DNA of 64,000 bases from Alcanivoracaceae bacterium. Its GTDB lineage: Bacteria; Pseudomonadota; Gammaproteobacteria; Pseudomonadales; Alcanivoracaceae. Under the pieces are notes generated by a model. The model did no database searches, had not been told where the DNA came from, and worked only from the letters and a program-made list of their open reading frames with translations. The stretch covers positions 1-64,000 of the forward strand of contig JAGLCJ010000012.1 in assembly GCA_023146255.1 (NCBI GenBank), given 5' to 3'. Shown here piece after piece: positions 28,625 through 38,286 of this stretch. Within the stretch, counting starts at the first letter, position 1. Every line of letters starts with the position of its first letter. The position numbers and the translations under genes were made by a program.

Positions 28625-29794
28625 TCAGGACGCCGCGGGCGCGTCCTGCTCACCAAGCAGACGCGCCGCCTGATCGGCAATCAGTTTCTGGTAACGCTGC
28701 GCCAACTGTTCGATCGGCTGCAACCGCACCGTCTCCCCTTCCGAGAGTACGTTCAGGCAACGCTCGCCATGAAACAGCAGGCGGGTGTCGAGCTCATAGC
28801 GCACCATTTCCGATTCCGGCACGTGCACTCTCCCGGGCAAGCCGGCAAGGCAGAGCGCCCAACTGTGGGCAAGATCGCTACCAGTGGTGACCAGCAACTT
28901 GAATTCCAGTGGCGTACGACCCTGCTCCTTGCGCTGCTCGCTGACATCGCGTGCCAGACGACGAAACAGGGTGCCCGCGCAAAGCGCCTGAAAGCAGGCT
29001 TCGGCCCGGGTCTCACCAGTGATGGTCAGCGACGCCTCTTCGCCAAGCACTTGCTGCACCCTGCCGCCATAAACCTCAGCCACCTGATGCAACAGAGCGC
29101 CATAATCTTCCAACAGGTCACGGACCATGTCGGTGGTAAAGCGCTGCTTGATCCGGTCAAAGTTGACGATGCCAATGCGCAGCCAGGCCCGTGGTGCTTC
29201 GCTGGTCTGGTTCATGGTCAGCACCGGCACCAGATCCGCTTCCAGTATTTCATCCTCGGCCGCGGGCTCCGGTTCCGGCTCAGCCCGCAGCCGTCGCCAC
29301 GCCAGCTCAATCAGCAGGCGCAGGCCCAGCAGACTCAGCGCCACCAGCACAAAGCGGGTTTCCAGTTTGCGGCCACGCTCGGCATCCACCGGGTTTGGCC
29401 AAATCACCGCCGTGCCAACCAGCGTCTGGTCATCAATTCGCACCGGCCGGCTCACCGACATGCCCGGTGCGGCGCTGTCCCCGGCGCTGGCCAGCACACT
29501 ATTGGCGTGGTTACGGATTTCAACTCGGGCGACCAGATCCAGATCCGCAGTCTGTGACGCCATGACATTGAGGCTAACCAGATTGCCGGAAGCCAGATAC
29601 TCCGCCGCACTGGTCGCCAGCTGCTGGGCCAGCGCCTCGGCGGATTGCCGCTGGCTCTGCTCCATCGCCATGCGCGAGTGCTCAAGAAAATAAACGCCGA
29701 CCACCACCGCCATCAGCAGCATCAGCATCAGCTCACGAATCAGCTGCTGTTCCTGTTGCCACCAGTTGCGCCAGTCGATCCTGTCTGCGGGCAT
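28625..29794 (-). CDS. Membrane sensor-like protein with a degenerate cyclase-type domain
   Basis: The 389-residue protein has one N-terminal membrane helix (LMLMLLMAVVVGVYFL), a periplasmic region of about 110 residues rich in Ala/Ser with a helical start, a second helix (FVLVALSLLGLRLLIEL), then an acidic linker (EPEPEPAAEDE) and a cytoplasmic domain. The cytoplasmic part (LRIGIVNFDRIKQRFTTD, GGRVQQVLGEEASLTI) resembles the fold of nucleotide cyclases but lacks their metal-binding pattern. Divergent from serB, as I recall for the Pseudomonas locus. Function unknown; a signal-input role is inference. Confidence 0.7.
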   Translation of the reverse strand: MPADRIDWRNWWQQEQQLIRELMLMLLMAVVVGVYFLEHSRMAMEQSQRQSAEALAQQLATSAAEYLASGNLVSLNVMASQTADLDLVARVEIRNHANSVLASAGDSAAPGMSVSRPVRIDDQTLVGTAVIWPNPVDAERGRKLETRFVLVALSLLGLRLLIELAWRRLRAEPEPEPAAEDEILEADLVPVLTMNQTSEAPRAWLRIGIVNFDRIKQRFTTDMVRDLLEDYGALLHQVAEVYGGRVQQVLGEEASLTITGETRAEACFQALCAGTLFRRLARDVSEQRKEQGRTPLEFKLLVTTGSDLAHSWALCLAGLPGRVHVPESEMVRYELDTRLLFHGERCLNVLSEGETVRLQPIEQLAQRYQKLIADQAARLLGEQDAPAAS

Positions 29795-29882
29795 GCCCGA
29801 CCCTCCGATTATGGCGCGCAGTATAGCAGCAGCACCCGGCGCGGCACGCTATACTGTGCGCCACGTTACGAGGAGACCGGCT

Positions 29883-31127
29883 GTGCGCGAGATTATTCTG
29901 ATTCAGGTAACCGGTGGCGACCGGCCCGGCTTGACCGCTGCCTTTACCCGCATCCTCGCCCTGTATCAGCTGAATATCCTCGATATTGGCCAGGCGGTGA
30001 TCCATGACTCGCTGTCGCTCGGCATCCTGATCGAAGTGCCCCCGGGCCGGGAAACCTCACCGGTACTCAAAGACCTGCTGTTCGAAGCCCATAAGCTGAA
30101 TATCTCGGTCCGGTTCCGGCCGATTGATCATGATCGCTACGAGGACTGGGTATCCGGTCAGGGCAAGGACCGCTATATCATTACCCTGCTGGCGCGCAAA
30201 ATTACTGCCGAACAGCTTAGCGATGTGACTGCGGTGGTGGCGCAAAACCGGCTCAATATCGACAGCATCAATCGCCTGTCCGGTCGCGTCCATCTCGAAG
30301 GCGAAGGCGTCGATGAGGACGCCCGCGCCTGCATTGAAGTGTCTGTACGTGGCGAGCCGGCCAGCAGCGAAGCCATGCGTGCCGAGTTCCTGCGCATCGC
30401 CAATGAGCGCAATGTCGATATCGCCTTCCAGAAAGACACCGCCTTCCGCCGTAACCGCAGACTGGTGGCGTTTGATATGGACTCGACCCTGATTGAGTCG
30501 GAAGTGATTGACGAACTGGCCCGAGAGGCTGGTGTTGGCGAGCAGGTATCGGAAATTACCGAGCGGGCCATGCGTGGCGAGCTGGATTTCAACGAAAGCT
30601 TCCGTCGTCGGGTCGCCCTGCTCGAAGGTCTCGACGAGGCCGCACTGGAACGGGTGCGGTCACGCCTGAAACTGACTGAAGGCGCTGAGCGCCTGATCGC
30701 CACCCTGAAAGCTCTGGGTTACCGTACCGCCATTCTGTCTGGCGGCTTTACCTGGTTTGGCAAGTACCTGCAGCAGCGCCTTGGCATTGATCATGTCCAT
30801 GCCAATGAGCTGGAGATCGAAAACGGCAAGGTCACCGGCCGGGTTGCCGGGCAGATCGTCAATGGTCAGCGCAAGGCAGAACTGTTGCGGGAAATCGCCG
30901 CTCAGGAAGGCATCAGTCTGGAGCAGGTGATTGCGGTGGGCGATGGCGCCAACGATCTGCCCATGCTCGGCATTGCCGGGCTGGGCATTGCCTTTCGGGC
31001 CAAGCCGCTGGTCAAGGAAACCGCCAAGCAGGCGATCTCCACACTGGGTCTGGACGGTATTCTGTATCTGATTGGAGTGCGCGACCGGGATCAGGCTGAG
31101 CTGCTGGCGTCCGGCGGCGCCGAATAA
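29883..31127 (+). CDS. serB: Phosphoserine phosphatase with N-terminal ACT domains
   Basis: The 414-residue enzyme carries out the last step of serine synthesis. It has an N-terminal ACT pair (about residues 1-190, starting REIILIQVTGGDRPGLTAAFT) and a HAD phosphatase domain (about 195-405) with nucleophile motif FDMDSTLIESEVIDELA, motif II ILSGGF, and motif IV GDGANDLPMLGIAGLGIAFRAKP. The start is GTG at 29883, with GAGGAG 8 bases upstream; longer frames reach into the divergent neighbour. It converges on fimX with 13 bases between stops. Confidence 0.96.
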   Translation: MREIILIQVTGGDRPGLTAAFTRILALYQLNILDIGQAVIHDSLSLGILIEVPPGRETSPVLKDLLFEAHKLNISVRFRPIDHDRYEDWVSGQGKDRYIITLLARKITAEQLSDVTAVVAQNRLNIDSINRLSGRVHLEGEGVDEDARACIEVSVRGEPASSEAMRAEFLRIANERNVDIAFQKDTAFRRNRRLVAFDMDSTLIESEVIDELAREAGVGEQVSEITERAMRGELDFNESFRRRVALLEGLDEAALERVRSRLKLTEGAERLIATLKALGYRTAILSGGFTWFGKYLQQRLGIDHVHANELEIENGKVTGRVAGQIVNGQRKAELLREIAAQEGISLEQVIAVGDGANDLPMLGIAGLGIAFRAKPLVKETAKQAISTLGLDGILYLIGVRDRDQAELLASGGAE

Positions 31128-31140
31128 CGGGCCGCTGTAC

Positions 31141-33216
31141 TTACTCGCCTTCGGCGATCTGAATCTGCCCCACCGGCGGCTGCATGTAAAAGCCCTGCAG
31201 AAAATTCACCCCACCCATGGTCCAGAGCGTCTGCATCTGGCTCGCCGTTTCCACAAAACCCACCATGACTTTCTTGCCGCGGCCGGACGCAGTACTGATC
31301 AACCTGGCAAACTTGTCCTTGCTGTCCTTGTTGCCAAGATCCTGCGTATAGCTGCCATCAAACTTGACCATGTCCACCGGCACATGATCGAACAGCTTGA
31401 AAGGCTCCTGCGCGCCGGCAAACCGACTGACCGACACCTTGCAGCCAAGCTGATGGATCTTTGCCGAGAAATCCGCAGCCTGCTTGAGATGATTGGTGAT
31501 ATCCACCTCCGAAAACTGGAAGGTAACCAGCTGGCCCGGCATCTTCGAAGCCTTGATCGCCTTGCCGATCCAGTCGGCGAGGCCCGCGTCCTGCAAGGAG
31601 AACCCGCTAAGGTTAATCAGCAGATACACTTCCCCGGGCAATGCCGCAGCAGCCTTGATGGCATTGAGCAATACCCAGCGATCAATCTTGCCGGCCATGC
31701 CCAGCTCGCCGGCCACCGGCATAAACTGCGCCGGCTGCAGGATCGTGCCGTCTGCCTGTGGCAAATGCACAAATACTTCGAAGAAGTGATTGCTGTCATC
31801 TTCCAGGTTCATGATCGCCTGATACTGCAACCCGAGCGCGCCCTTCTCCAGCGCACCACGCAGCACCAGCGCCACGGCTTCGGACGACCCTGCCTCAACA
31901 TCATCCATCGGGCTATGCACATAAATTGCGTTGCCCTTACCCTTGCTTTCTTCGCGGGCACGAACACAGCACTCCAGCGCCTTGTTAATTGCTGACTGCG
32001 CCGAGCGGGTATCGTCTGTTACAAAGGCCACGCCAACAGATGCAGAAACCTGCAGGGTTCTTGACGCCACCACTGGCATCATCTTCTCAATCGCCGCGCG
32101 GATCACTTCTGCCTGGTCGCCGCCGACCTCACGATCGTTGACATTAACGAGTACCGCAAAATCTTCACCGCCGATACGAGAGTAGTGCGCATCACTACCG
32201 AACTTGCTCTTGATCAGCTCTGCCATCTGTCGCAGAAGCTCATCTGCACCATCCAGACCCACGGCGCTCTGGTGTACTTCATAATCATCAATGCGAATCA
32301 GCGACAATGCATACATGTGACCACTTCGCACTGCGTCCGCCAGCGCCTTGTCGACACGCTCCAGGAACCAGCCACGGTTATACAAACCGGTCACCTGATC
32401 AATCTGGCTCATTTCCTGCAGCTTTTCCTGCAACGCACTTTCATCCACTTCCGGTGAGCGGATCACAATCTGGGTACAGGCCTCACCGTCATAGGTCGAG
32501 GCGGAGAACACGAATACTGCGTCGAACTCCTTGCCATCTGCGCCAATGCCCTTGCATTCAAGTTCATTGGTCTGATTCTCATTCTGAGCCCGGCTGCGCA
32601 ATAGCTTCTTCAGTTTCTCGTGATCAGATGCGGACACCATATCCATAATCGGCATGCCGGCCAGATCATCGGAACTGTCGTAGCCAAACTTCTCGAGGTA
32701 GACCTCATTGGCATGGATATGCATACCGTCAACAACATAGGCGATAGCATCACGACTCTGATCCATTAATACCGACAAACGCTTCTCGGCATCATGCAAC
32801 GCCAACTGGCTATGCTGCAGCTCCTTGCGAAGGGACAGGTATTCGATCTGCCGCTCAATCAACAGCATGAGAAGATCTTTCTCGCTGGTCGGCGCAACCA
32901 TGCGCGCGCCGGCATTCATGGCATCTGCCATTACCGAGGGAGAAAAATCATCCACCAGCACAATCATCGGCAGAGCCTTGCCGAGTCGATGCAGATGGGA
33001 GAGGATTTTCTTGTAGTCGCAGTTGCCGACCTGGGGGCGACAGACCACCAGCTCCCAGCTACCACTCTTCACGGCGCGAATGAAGTCATCTTCACTGAGA
33101 GCAATTTCGGCACGGGTAACCTTGCCGGCATTGCGCAGCAAGTTCATCAGCTGTTCGGCTTCGTCCTGAGAATCGTGGACGATCAGCAGCCTTACATGTT
33201 CAAGCGTGTAACTCAT
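31141..33216 (-). CDS. fimX: FimX-like c-di-GMP receptor (REC-like, PAS, degenerate GGDEF and EAL)
   Basis: The 691-residue protein has a receiver-like domain (about 5-125), a PAS domain (about 145-255), GGDEF (about 270-425) and EAL (about 440-685). The synthase signature is GGEDF (349-353) and the phosphodiesterase signature reads EVF near residue 478 instead of EAL, so both enzymes are probably inactive and the protein is a c-di-GMP receptor. Length and position beside serB match P. aeruginosa FimX, which acts at the cell pole to promote type IV pilus assembly and twitching. The start of the receiver lacks a canonical phosphoacceptor context. It follows the PilZ-like gene by 83 bases on the same strand. 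Confidence 0.88.
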   Translation of the reverse strand: MSYTLEHVRLLIVHDSQDEAEQLMNLLRNAGKVTRAEIALSEDDFIRAVKSGSWELVVCRPQVGNCDYKKILSHLHRLGKALPMIVLVDDFSPSVMADAMNAGARMVAPTSEKDLLMLLIERQIEYLSLRKELQHSQLALHDAEKRLSVLMDQSRDAIAYVVDGMHIHANEVYLEKFGYDSSDDLAGMPIMDMVSASDHEKLKKLLRSRAQNENQTNELECKGIGADGKEFDAVFVFSASTYDGEACTQIVIRSPEVDESALQEKLQEMSQIDQVTGLYNRGWFLERVDKALADAVRSGHMYALSLIRIDDYEVHQSAVGLDGADELLRQMAELIKSKFGSDAHYSRIGGEDFAVLVNVNDREVGGDQAEVIRAAIEKMMPVVASRTLQVSASVGVAFVTDDTRSAQSAINKALECCVRAREESKGKGNAIYVHSPMDDVEAGSSEAVALVLRGALEKGALGLQYQAIMNLEDDSNHFFEVFVHLPQADGTILQPAQFMPVAGELGMAGKIDRWVLLNAIKAAAALPGEVYLLINLSGFSLQDAGLADWIGKAIKASKMPGQLVTFQFSEVDITNHLKQAADFSAKIHQLGCKVSVSRFAGAQEPFKLFDHVPVDMVKFDGSYTQDLGNKDSKDKFARLISTASGRGKKVMVGFVETASQMQTLWTMGGVNFLQGFYMQPPVGQIQIAEGE

Positions 33217-33299
33217 TCAAATCCGCCGGAAAAGGCGACACCCTGCCGCCAGCAACACATATTAAAGCCGGAATATCCCTGATGAAGTGAAGCCCGCCG

Positions 33300-35120
33300 T
33301 CAGAGGCTCGTCCAGATGGAATCGAAGTCCTCACCACTGTCCTTGTCGTCGGGTTCTGCTACGGCCGCGCTGCCCCCGGACTGCACGACTCGGAATTCAT
33401 ACTGGCCAAAACTGGCAGTGCCGTTCACCTTGCGGTGGAAAGTCACCCGTTGGCTCTCATTGTTGGCAACCATATCAACCTTGCCACCCGCCTGAAAGCC
33501 TACCGTCGGCACCAGCAGAGTGGCAGGCTGACCAATAGCATGCAGGGCCGGCAACAGCAGCGCGCGCATGAAGTTACCGGCGTCACCGGTCTTGCGCAAT
33601 GCTCTGGCGGCGGATGGTGTCGCCCGTGGGGCGAGCAACTCCACACCAAACTGGGCACCCTGATGAGCCAGCTGCTTCACCCAGCGTACTACACCTATCG
33701 CCCATTCATTCTGACCCAGTTCACGCACGCCGACTAATTCGCCAGTGCGCAATGCCGCCGGGCTGCCACCCACCCATTCGAGGCAATAGCCTCCCGGGCT
33801 GGAGTTGATCTTCTGGCAGGTAAAGTGCTCAAGAGCGGCCTTTGCCTCTTTGCTATCCTGTTGCTGGCGCAGCTGACTGGTAATGCCGCTGATGTCGATG
33901 GCATCCATCATGTCCTCGGACATCTTGTGGCCGCCGCCATCAAATGCTTTTGACCAGGCATCATCATCCTGAGGCAGATTACTGCCACCTCTTGCCCGAC
34001 CGGCAAGAAACGGGTTTTCGACCGCCCCCTGTGCCAGCACCTGTAACTCGCTACCACGGATCATTTTTTCAAAATCCATGCCGCCGGAAAGATGGCTGTG
34101 CAAAGCCGACAGGCCGAGGCAGATGTCGATCGGACCGGTCTGGCCAACCCGGCGGAATGAGCGTTCCGCGAGGGCGCCCCAGGCCTGCTGCAAATGCACC
34201 AGCATGTTGTCGGGGATGCCATCCGGCACCGAGAACCCTTCACGCTTGCCCCCGGTAATGACGGAAGCGATATCAGTGACCAGATCCTTCGAATCAATAT
34301 AGCGACTGTTTTCCGCCGCGACCGAGGCATGGGTACGATAAGTCGGTGGCCGATCCACCTGCAGGTCGAATACAAACAGATCGGAATCGGAGCCGGCCGG
34401 TTTGATATCAATCAGCGAACTCCACTCCTCGGTAGCCCGATACAACGCTGCAATTTCCTGCTGACGCAGTTGGTTGGGTTTGGCTGTAGAGAGCAACAGA
34501 GCGCGGCCGTAAGCCTCTTTGACGGTACTGGTTTCGATATCCTTGAAATCAGAATCCTTGACCTCGACGCCTTCCAGCCGATTCATTTCCGCCAGCAGGA
34601 ACAACTGGTGCAGCTCAAGCCAGAGATGGCGCGGGGTCGGAAAATACAGCTGGTAGCTGCGCACCAGATTATCGGTCTGGGCGCTGATGGCTCGGTGAAT
34701 CGCGGTCGCCACCAGACTCTTGCCATCACGCTCATTGAGGCGGCGAACACCTCGCACCGCCACCAGCTTGTAACCGGCAGCAAGATGGGTTTGCAGGGCC
34801 TGCGCCAGACTGGCAACACGGCGCGCCTTGTCCGGCAACACCAGAGATTGATTCAGGTAGTGTTTACCGAGCGCACGACAGACATGCAGGACCACTGGAC
34901 GAATGATTTCCAGCAACAGGAAGCGCTGCGGCGTCGGCACCTGAAAACGGTTCAACTCCTGCACGTACTGATAGAGCTGACGCGAGGTCTCGCCCATGTT
35001 CATCAGCGGCAGTTCATTGACCCAGATTTGCAGCTTTTTCGGCTGATCACTGCCAATCGTCAGGTACTGGAGATCCTGCTCGGGGAGCTTCAGCCGGATT
35101 TTCTGTGCGGATTGCTCCAT
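33300..35120 (-). CDS. Large cytoplasmic protein with a PilZ-like C-terminal domain
   Basis: The 606-residue protein has no signal or membrane segment. Its N-terminal 350 residues are helical and Leu-rich. The C-terminal part (about 480-590) contains NSSPGGYCLEW, matching the (D/N)xSxxG half of the PilZ c-di-GMP motif, and a beta-barrel-like stretch VGVRELGQNEWAIGVVRWVKQL (split here for length at residues 510-531). A clear RxxxR partner motif is not visible, so ligand binding is uncertain. GAGGAA precedes the ATG. It is cotranscribed with fimX, so a role in FimX signalling or type IV pilus control is a reasonable inference. Confidence 0.7.
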   Translation of the reverse strand: MEQSAQKIRLKLPEQDLQYLTIGSDQPKKLQIWVNELPLMNMGETSRQLYQYVQELNRFQVPTPQRFLLLEIIRPVVLHVCRALGKHYLNQSLVLPDKARRVASLAQALQTHLAAGYKLVAVRGVRRLNERDGKSLVATAIHRAISAQTDNLVRSYQLYFPTPRHLWLELHQLFLLAEMNRLEGVEVKDSDFKDIETSTVKEAYGRALLLSTAKPNQLRQQEIAALYRATEEWSSLIDIKPAGSDSDLFVFDLQVDRPPTYRTHASVAAENSRYIDSKDLVTDIASVITGGKREGFSVPDGIPDNMLVHLQQAWGALAERSFRRVGQTGPIDICLGLSALHSHLSGGMDFEKMIRGSELQVLAQGAVENPFLAGRARGGSNLPQDDDAWSKAFDGGGHKMSEDMMDAIDISGITSQLRQQQDSKEAKAALEHFTCQKINSSPGGYCLEWVGGSPAALRTGELVGVRELGQNEWAIGVVRWVKQLAHQGAQFGVELLAPRATPSAARALRKTGDAGNFMRALLLPALHAIGQPATLLVPTVGFQAGGKVDMVANNESQRVTFHRKVNGTASFGQYEFRVVQSGGSAAVAEPDDKDSGEDFDSIWTSL

Positions 35121-35266
35121 GCCAACCGGTTCCTCAGTTGAGGTAGCGATGCCAACGCCCGGGCATCCTGCTCAGGCAATCTATTAATAAAGCATGACAA
35201 GCGCTTGATTTATTTTGCTTTGTGAGCGAAGTCACGACTTTAAGCCATTGGCCGATGTTTTGTAAA

Positions 35267-36289
35267 TCAACCTGACACCGGCAGCGCGGTCTTGCCGGCG
35301 GCGCCCGGCTCCTCGCGAACCAGCCGGGGCAAAAGATACCCGGGCAGGCGCCGGTGCAGCTCTGTCATCAGCAGCGCCGCCCGGGCATCGCTGACGGCGA
35401 AATGCGCAGCACCAGCGACCCGGTCCAGCTGGTGCAGGTAATAAGGAAGGACACCGACCTCGAAAAGACGTTCACTCAGGGCCGCCAGCTGCCCGGCATC
35501 GTCATTGACGCCGCGCAGCAGCACCGACTGGTTCAGCAACAGCACGCCGCTCCGGCGCAGGGCTGCCAGCGCCTCGGCCACCGCCTGATCCAGCTCCGCC
35601 GCATGATTGGCGTGCACCACCATCACCGGCTTCAGTCGCGACGAGGCCAACATTGATAGCAAGCCCTCACTTACTCGCTCCGGCATCACCACCGGCAGGC
35701 GGCTGTGGATGCGCAGCCGGCGGATATGCGGGATTGCTTCCAGCGCCGCGAGCAGCTCACGCAGCCGTCGGTCGGTGACGCTGAGCGGATCGCCACCACT
35801 GAGGATGACCTCGCTGATATCACTCTGCCCGGCCAACCATTCGAGTGCGGCGCCGAGGCGTTCGCGGGTCGGCATATGCTCGTTATAGGGAAAGTGACGA
35901 CGGAAGCAGTAACGGCAATGCACGGCACAGGCGCCCGTCACCATCAGCAGCACCCGGCCCTGATATTTATGCAGGATCCCCGGCACCGGGGTGTGATCCG
36001 CCTCCTCCAGCGGGTCCTCGTTAAAGCCCGGGACCTGTTCCAGCTCTTCCGCCCGGCTCAGCACCTGATGCAACAGCGGGTCAAACGGATCGCCCGGGCG
36101 AATGCGACGGGCATAGCTGCGCGGCACTTTCAACGGAAAGTCACGGGCCGCGGCCAGCGCCGCCGGCAGACTGGCCGGATCCAGCTCCAGCAACCGCAAC
36201 AATTCAGCCGGGTCGGTAATGATATCGGCAGCGCTGCCGTCCCAGTCGCTAGGCGGCAACGTCTGCGCTATGATTGCGCGCTCTTTCAA
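35267..36289 (-). CDS. epmB: EF-P beta-lysylation protein EpmB (lysine 2,3-aminomutase-like)
   Basis: The 340-residue radical SAM, PLP-dependent enzyme converts L-alpha-lysine to R-beta-lysine for EF-P modification. The radical SAM cluster motif is CAVHCRYCFRRHFPY, followed by SGGDPLSVTDRRL. The PLP lysine region lies towards the C-terminus; the protein is shorter than catabolic aminomutases, as expected for YjeK. Divergent from efp, with only 27 bases between start codons. Confidence 0.95.
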   Translation of the reverse strand: MKERAIIAQTLPPSDWDGSAADIITDPAELLRLLELDPASLPAALAAARDFPLKVPRSYARRIRPGDPFDPLLHQVLSRAEELEQVPGFNEDPLEEADHTPVPGILHKYQGRVLLMVTGACAVHCRYCFRRHFPYNEHMPTRERLGAALEWLAGQSDISEVILSGGDPLSVTDRRLRELLAALEAIPHIRRLRIHSRLPVVMPERVSEGLLSMLASSRLKPVMVVHANHAAELDQAVAEALAALRRSGVLLLNQSVLLRGVNDDAGQLAALSERLFEVGVLPYYLHQLDRVAGAAHFAVSDARAALLMTELHRRLPGYLLPRLVREEPGAAGKTALPVSG

Positions 36290-36316
36290 GGGATCCGACC
36301 CTGCAACAGGTGACTA

Positions 36317-36886
36317 ATGGCCAACTATTCTACCAACGATTTCAAAGCCGGTCTGAAAGTAATGCTCGACGGCGACCCCTGCGCCATCCTCGAGAATGAA
36401 TACGTCAAACCGGGCAAAGGGCAAGCCTTCAACCGGGTGCGCCTGCGTAACCTGAAGAATGGCAAGGTCTGGGAACGTACTTTCCGCTCCGGCGATTCGC
36501 TGGAAGGCGCTGACGTTGTCGATCAGGAGATGCAGTTCCTGTATAGCGACGGCGAGTTCTGGCACTTCATGCACCCGACCACCTTCGAACAGCTGGCCGC
36601 CGGCGAAGCCGCCGTTGCCGACGCCGCCAAGTGGCTGAAGGAAGAAGACAGCTGCCAGGTCACCTTGTGGAATGGCGTGCCGCTGGTGGTTTACCCGCCG
36701 AACTTTGTCGAACTGGAAATCATCGAGACCGATCCGGGCGTCAAAGGCGACACCGCAGGCAGCGGTGGCAAGCCGGCCAAGCTGACAACCGGCGCTGTGG
36801 TCCGTGTGCCGCTGTTCGTCCAGACTGGCGAGATCGTCAAGGTCGACACCCGCTCCGGCGAGTACGTCGGCCGCATCAAGGATTGA
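36317..36886 (+). CDS. efp: Translation elongation factor P
   Basis: The 189-residue three-domain beta-barrel protein relieves ribosome stalling at polyproline. The modification loop VKPGKGQAF places the beta-lysylated residue at Lys34, as in E. coli. With epmB divergent and epmA starting 3 bases after its stop, the complete modification pathway is clustered. The promoter must lie within the 5' part of epmB; a TATGAT at 36269-36274 is a candidate -10 but has no good -35. Confidence 0.97.
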   Translation: MANYSTNDFKAGLKVMLDGDPCAILENEYVKPGKGQAFNRVRLRNLKNGKVWERTFRSGDSLEGADVVDQEMQFLYSDGEFWHFMHPTTFEQLAAGEAAVADAAKWLKEEDSCQVTLWNGVPLVVYPPNFVELEIIETDPGVKGDTAGSGGKPAKLTTGAVVRVPLFVQTGEIVKVDTRSGEYVGRIKD

Positions 36887-36889
36887 TCG

Positions 36890-37825
36890 ATGACAGACTG
36901 GCGCCCGGCCACGGCTCGCGAAGCCCTCGCCGCCCGCGCCGGTCTGCTTGCTTATGTTCGTGCGTTCTTTGCCGAACGCGATATTCTCGAAGTCGAAACC
37001 CCCTGTCTGGCACGCTACGGCGTCACCGATCTGCATATCCAATGCATTGAAGTTCCCGGTTACGGCTTTCTGCAATCTTCCCCCGAATACCATATGAAAC
37101 GTCTGCTCGCCGCCGGCAGCGGTGCGATCTGGCAGATCAGCCGGGTGTTTCGCCATGGCGAAGCCGGGCGCCGACATAACCCCGAGTTCAGTTTGCTGGA
37201 ATGGTATCGGCCCGGGTTTTCTCTGGATCAGTTGATTGATGAATGCGTGGCGTTGCTGTCGCCGTTGCTCAATCCAGCCTCGGTTGCGCGTTATCACTTC
37301 CGCGATGTGTTTCGAGAGCACACCGGGCTGGACCCGCTTACCGCATCCGCCGCCGAACTAGCGCAGCGTGCGCAACAGAATGGCGCCCCTTCCGAGCTCG
37401 ACAAACCGGCATTGGTAGATTGGCTGATGGCTACTGTGGTCGAGCCGGCACTGACAAAGGACCAACTGGTAATAATTGATGAATTTCCCGGCTGGGCGGC
37501 CGCTCTGGCGCGCAAACATCAGGATGACGACGGCGAATGGGTAGCGCAGCGCTTCGAAATCTATTTTGCCGGCTATGAACTCGCCAACGGCTACCACGAG
37601 CTTACCGATGCCGCCGAGCAGTCGGCACGCTTTCAACAGGATCGCCAGTTACGCCAGCAACATGGTCTGCGCGACATGGCTCCCGACTCATGCTTGCTGG
37701 ATGCATTACAGCAGGGCTTGCCGGATTGCAGTGGTGTCGCCATCGGCCTGGACCGGGTGCTGATGGCGCAGCTTGGCGTCGACGATATCCGCATCCTGCT
37801 TAGCTTTCCTGCCGACCGAGCCTGA
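36890..37825 (+). CDS. epmA: EF-P lysine ligase EpmA (PoxA/GenX)
   Basis: The 311-residue protein is a class II lysyl-tRNA synthetase core without the anticodon-binding domain, and attaches beta-lysine to EF-P Lys34. Visible are the motif 2 region FRHGEAGRRHNPEFSLLEWYR, FEIYFAGYELANGYHELTDA and the motif 3 GVAIGLDRVLMAQL. Length is that of GenX rather than LysS. AAGGAT lies 7 bases before the ATG, inside the 3' end of efp, so translation is probably coupled. Confidence 0.96.
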   Translation: MTDWRPATAREALAARAGLLAYVRAFFAERDILEVETPCLARYGVTDLHIQCIEVPGYGFLQSSPEYHMKRLLAAGSGAIWQISRVFRHGEAGRRHNPEFSLLEWYRPGFSLDQLIDECVALLSPLLNPASVARYHFRDVFREHTGLDPLTASAAELAQRAQQNGAPSELDKPALVDWLMATVVEPALTKDQLVIIDEFPGWAAALARKHQDDDGEWVAQRFEIYFAGYELANGYHELTDAAEQSARFQQDRQLRQQHGLRDMAPDSCLLDALQQGLPDCSGVAIGLDRVLMAQLGVDDIRILLSFPADRA

Positions 37826-37894
37826 GCATCGGCGGGATCGCACCCGCTTTATATGTGAGTGGGATGACAATAGAGCGTTCAGGAGAGAGGCTGG

Positions 37895-38284
37895 TCAGCG
37901 ATCGTTCTCGTCGACATCCTCCCAGACCTCCCCATTTTCTACAAAGCAGCGCACTGTCGTATTGTCGTCCTCGGAAACAATGAAAGCTTCCAGGTTTTCC
38001 GCGCCGACCGCATCGAATAGCAGCATAAGGGATTCGATAAATGCCGGCGCATCCTCATCAAGAAAATACCCTAGCGAAACACGACCACCCTTTATCTCTA
38101 TGGATTCGACGCGATAGAAGCCTCCCGGATAATCTTCCAGGATGTCCGCGATTTGTTCAGCAACTGCCGGAAGCGCTTCAAAGGGCGCCTCATCAATATC
38201 ATCGCTTTCGGCCTGCTCGACATAGCCTTTCAGCGGCTCCGGTGCAGGCCAGTCAAACTTCAGAACCACATTAGCCTCACTCAC
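37895..38284 (-). CDS. Small acidic protein of an AT-richer two-gene cassette, unknown
   Basis: The 129-residue protein is strongly acidic throughout (QAESDDIDEAPFEALP; terminal EVWEDVDENDR) with alternating hydrophobic strands (VESIEIKGGRVSLGYFLD, TTVRCFVENGEV). No signal peptide or membrane segment. I start at GTG 38284, with GGAG 7 bases upstream; it lies two bases after the stop of the upstream gene, so the two are coupled. Composition and arrangement resemble bacterial immunity proteins, but I recognise no family and this is inference. Confidence 0.65.
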   Translation of the reverse strand: MSEANVVLKFDWPAPEPLKGYVEQAESDDIDEAPFEALPAVAEQIADILEDYPGGFYRVESIEIKGGRVSLGYFLDEDAPAFIESLMLLFDAVGAENLEAFIVSEDDNTTVRCFVENGEVWEDVDENDR

Positions 38285-38286
38285 AA

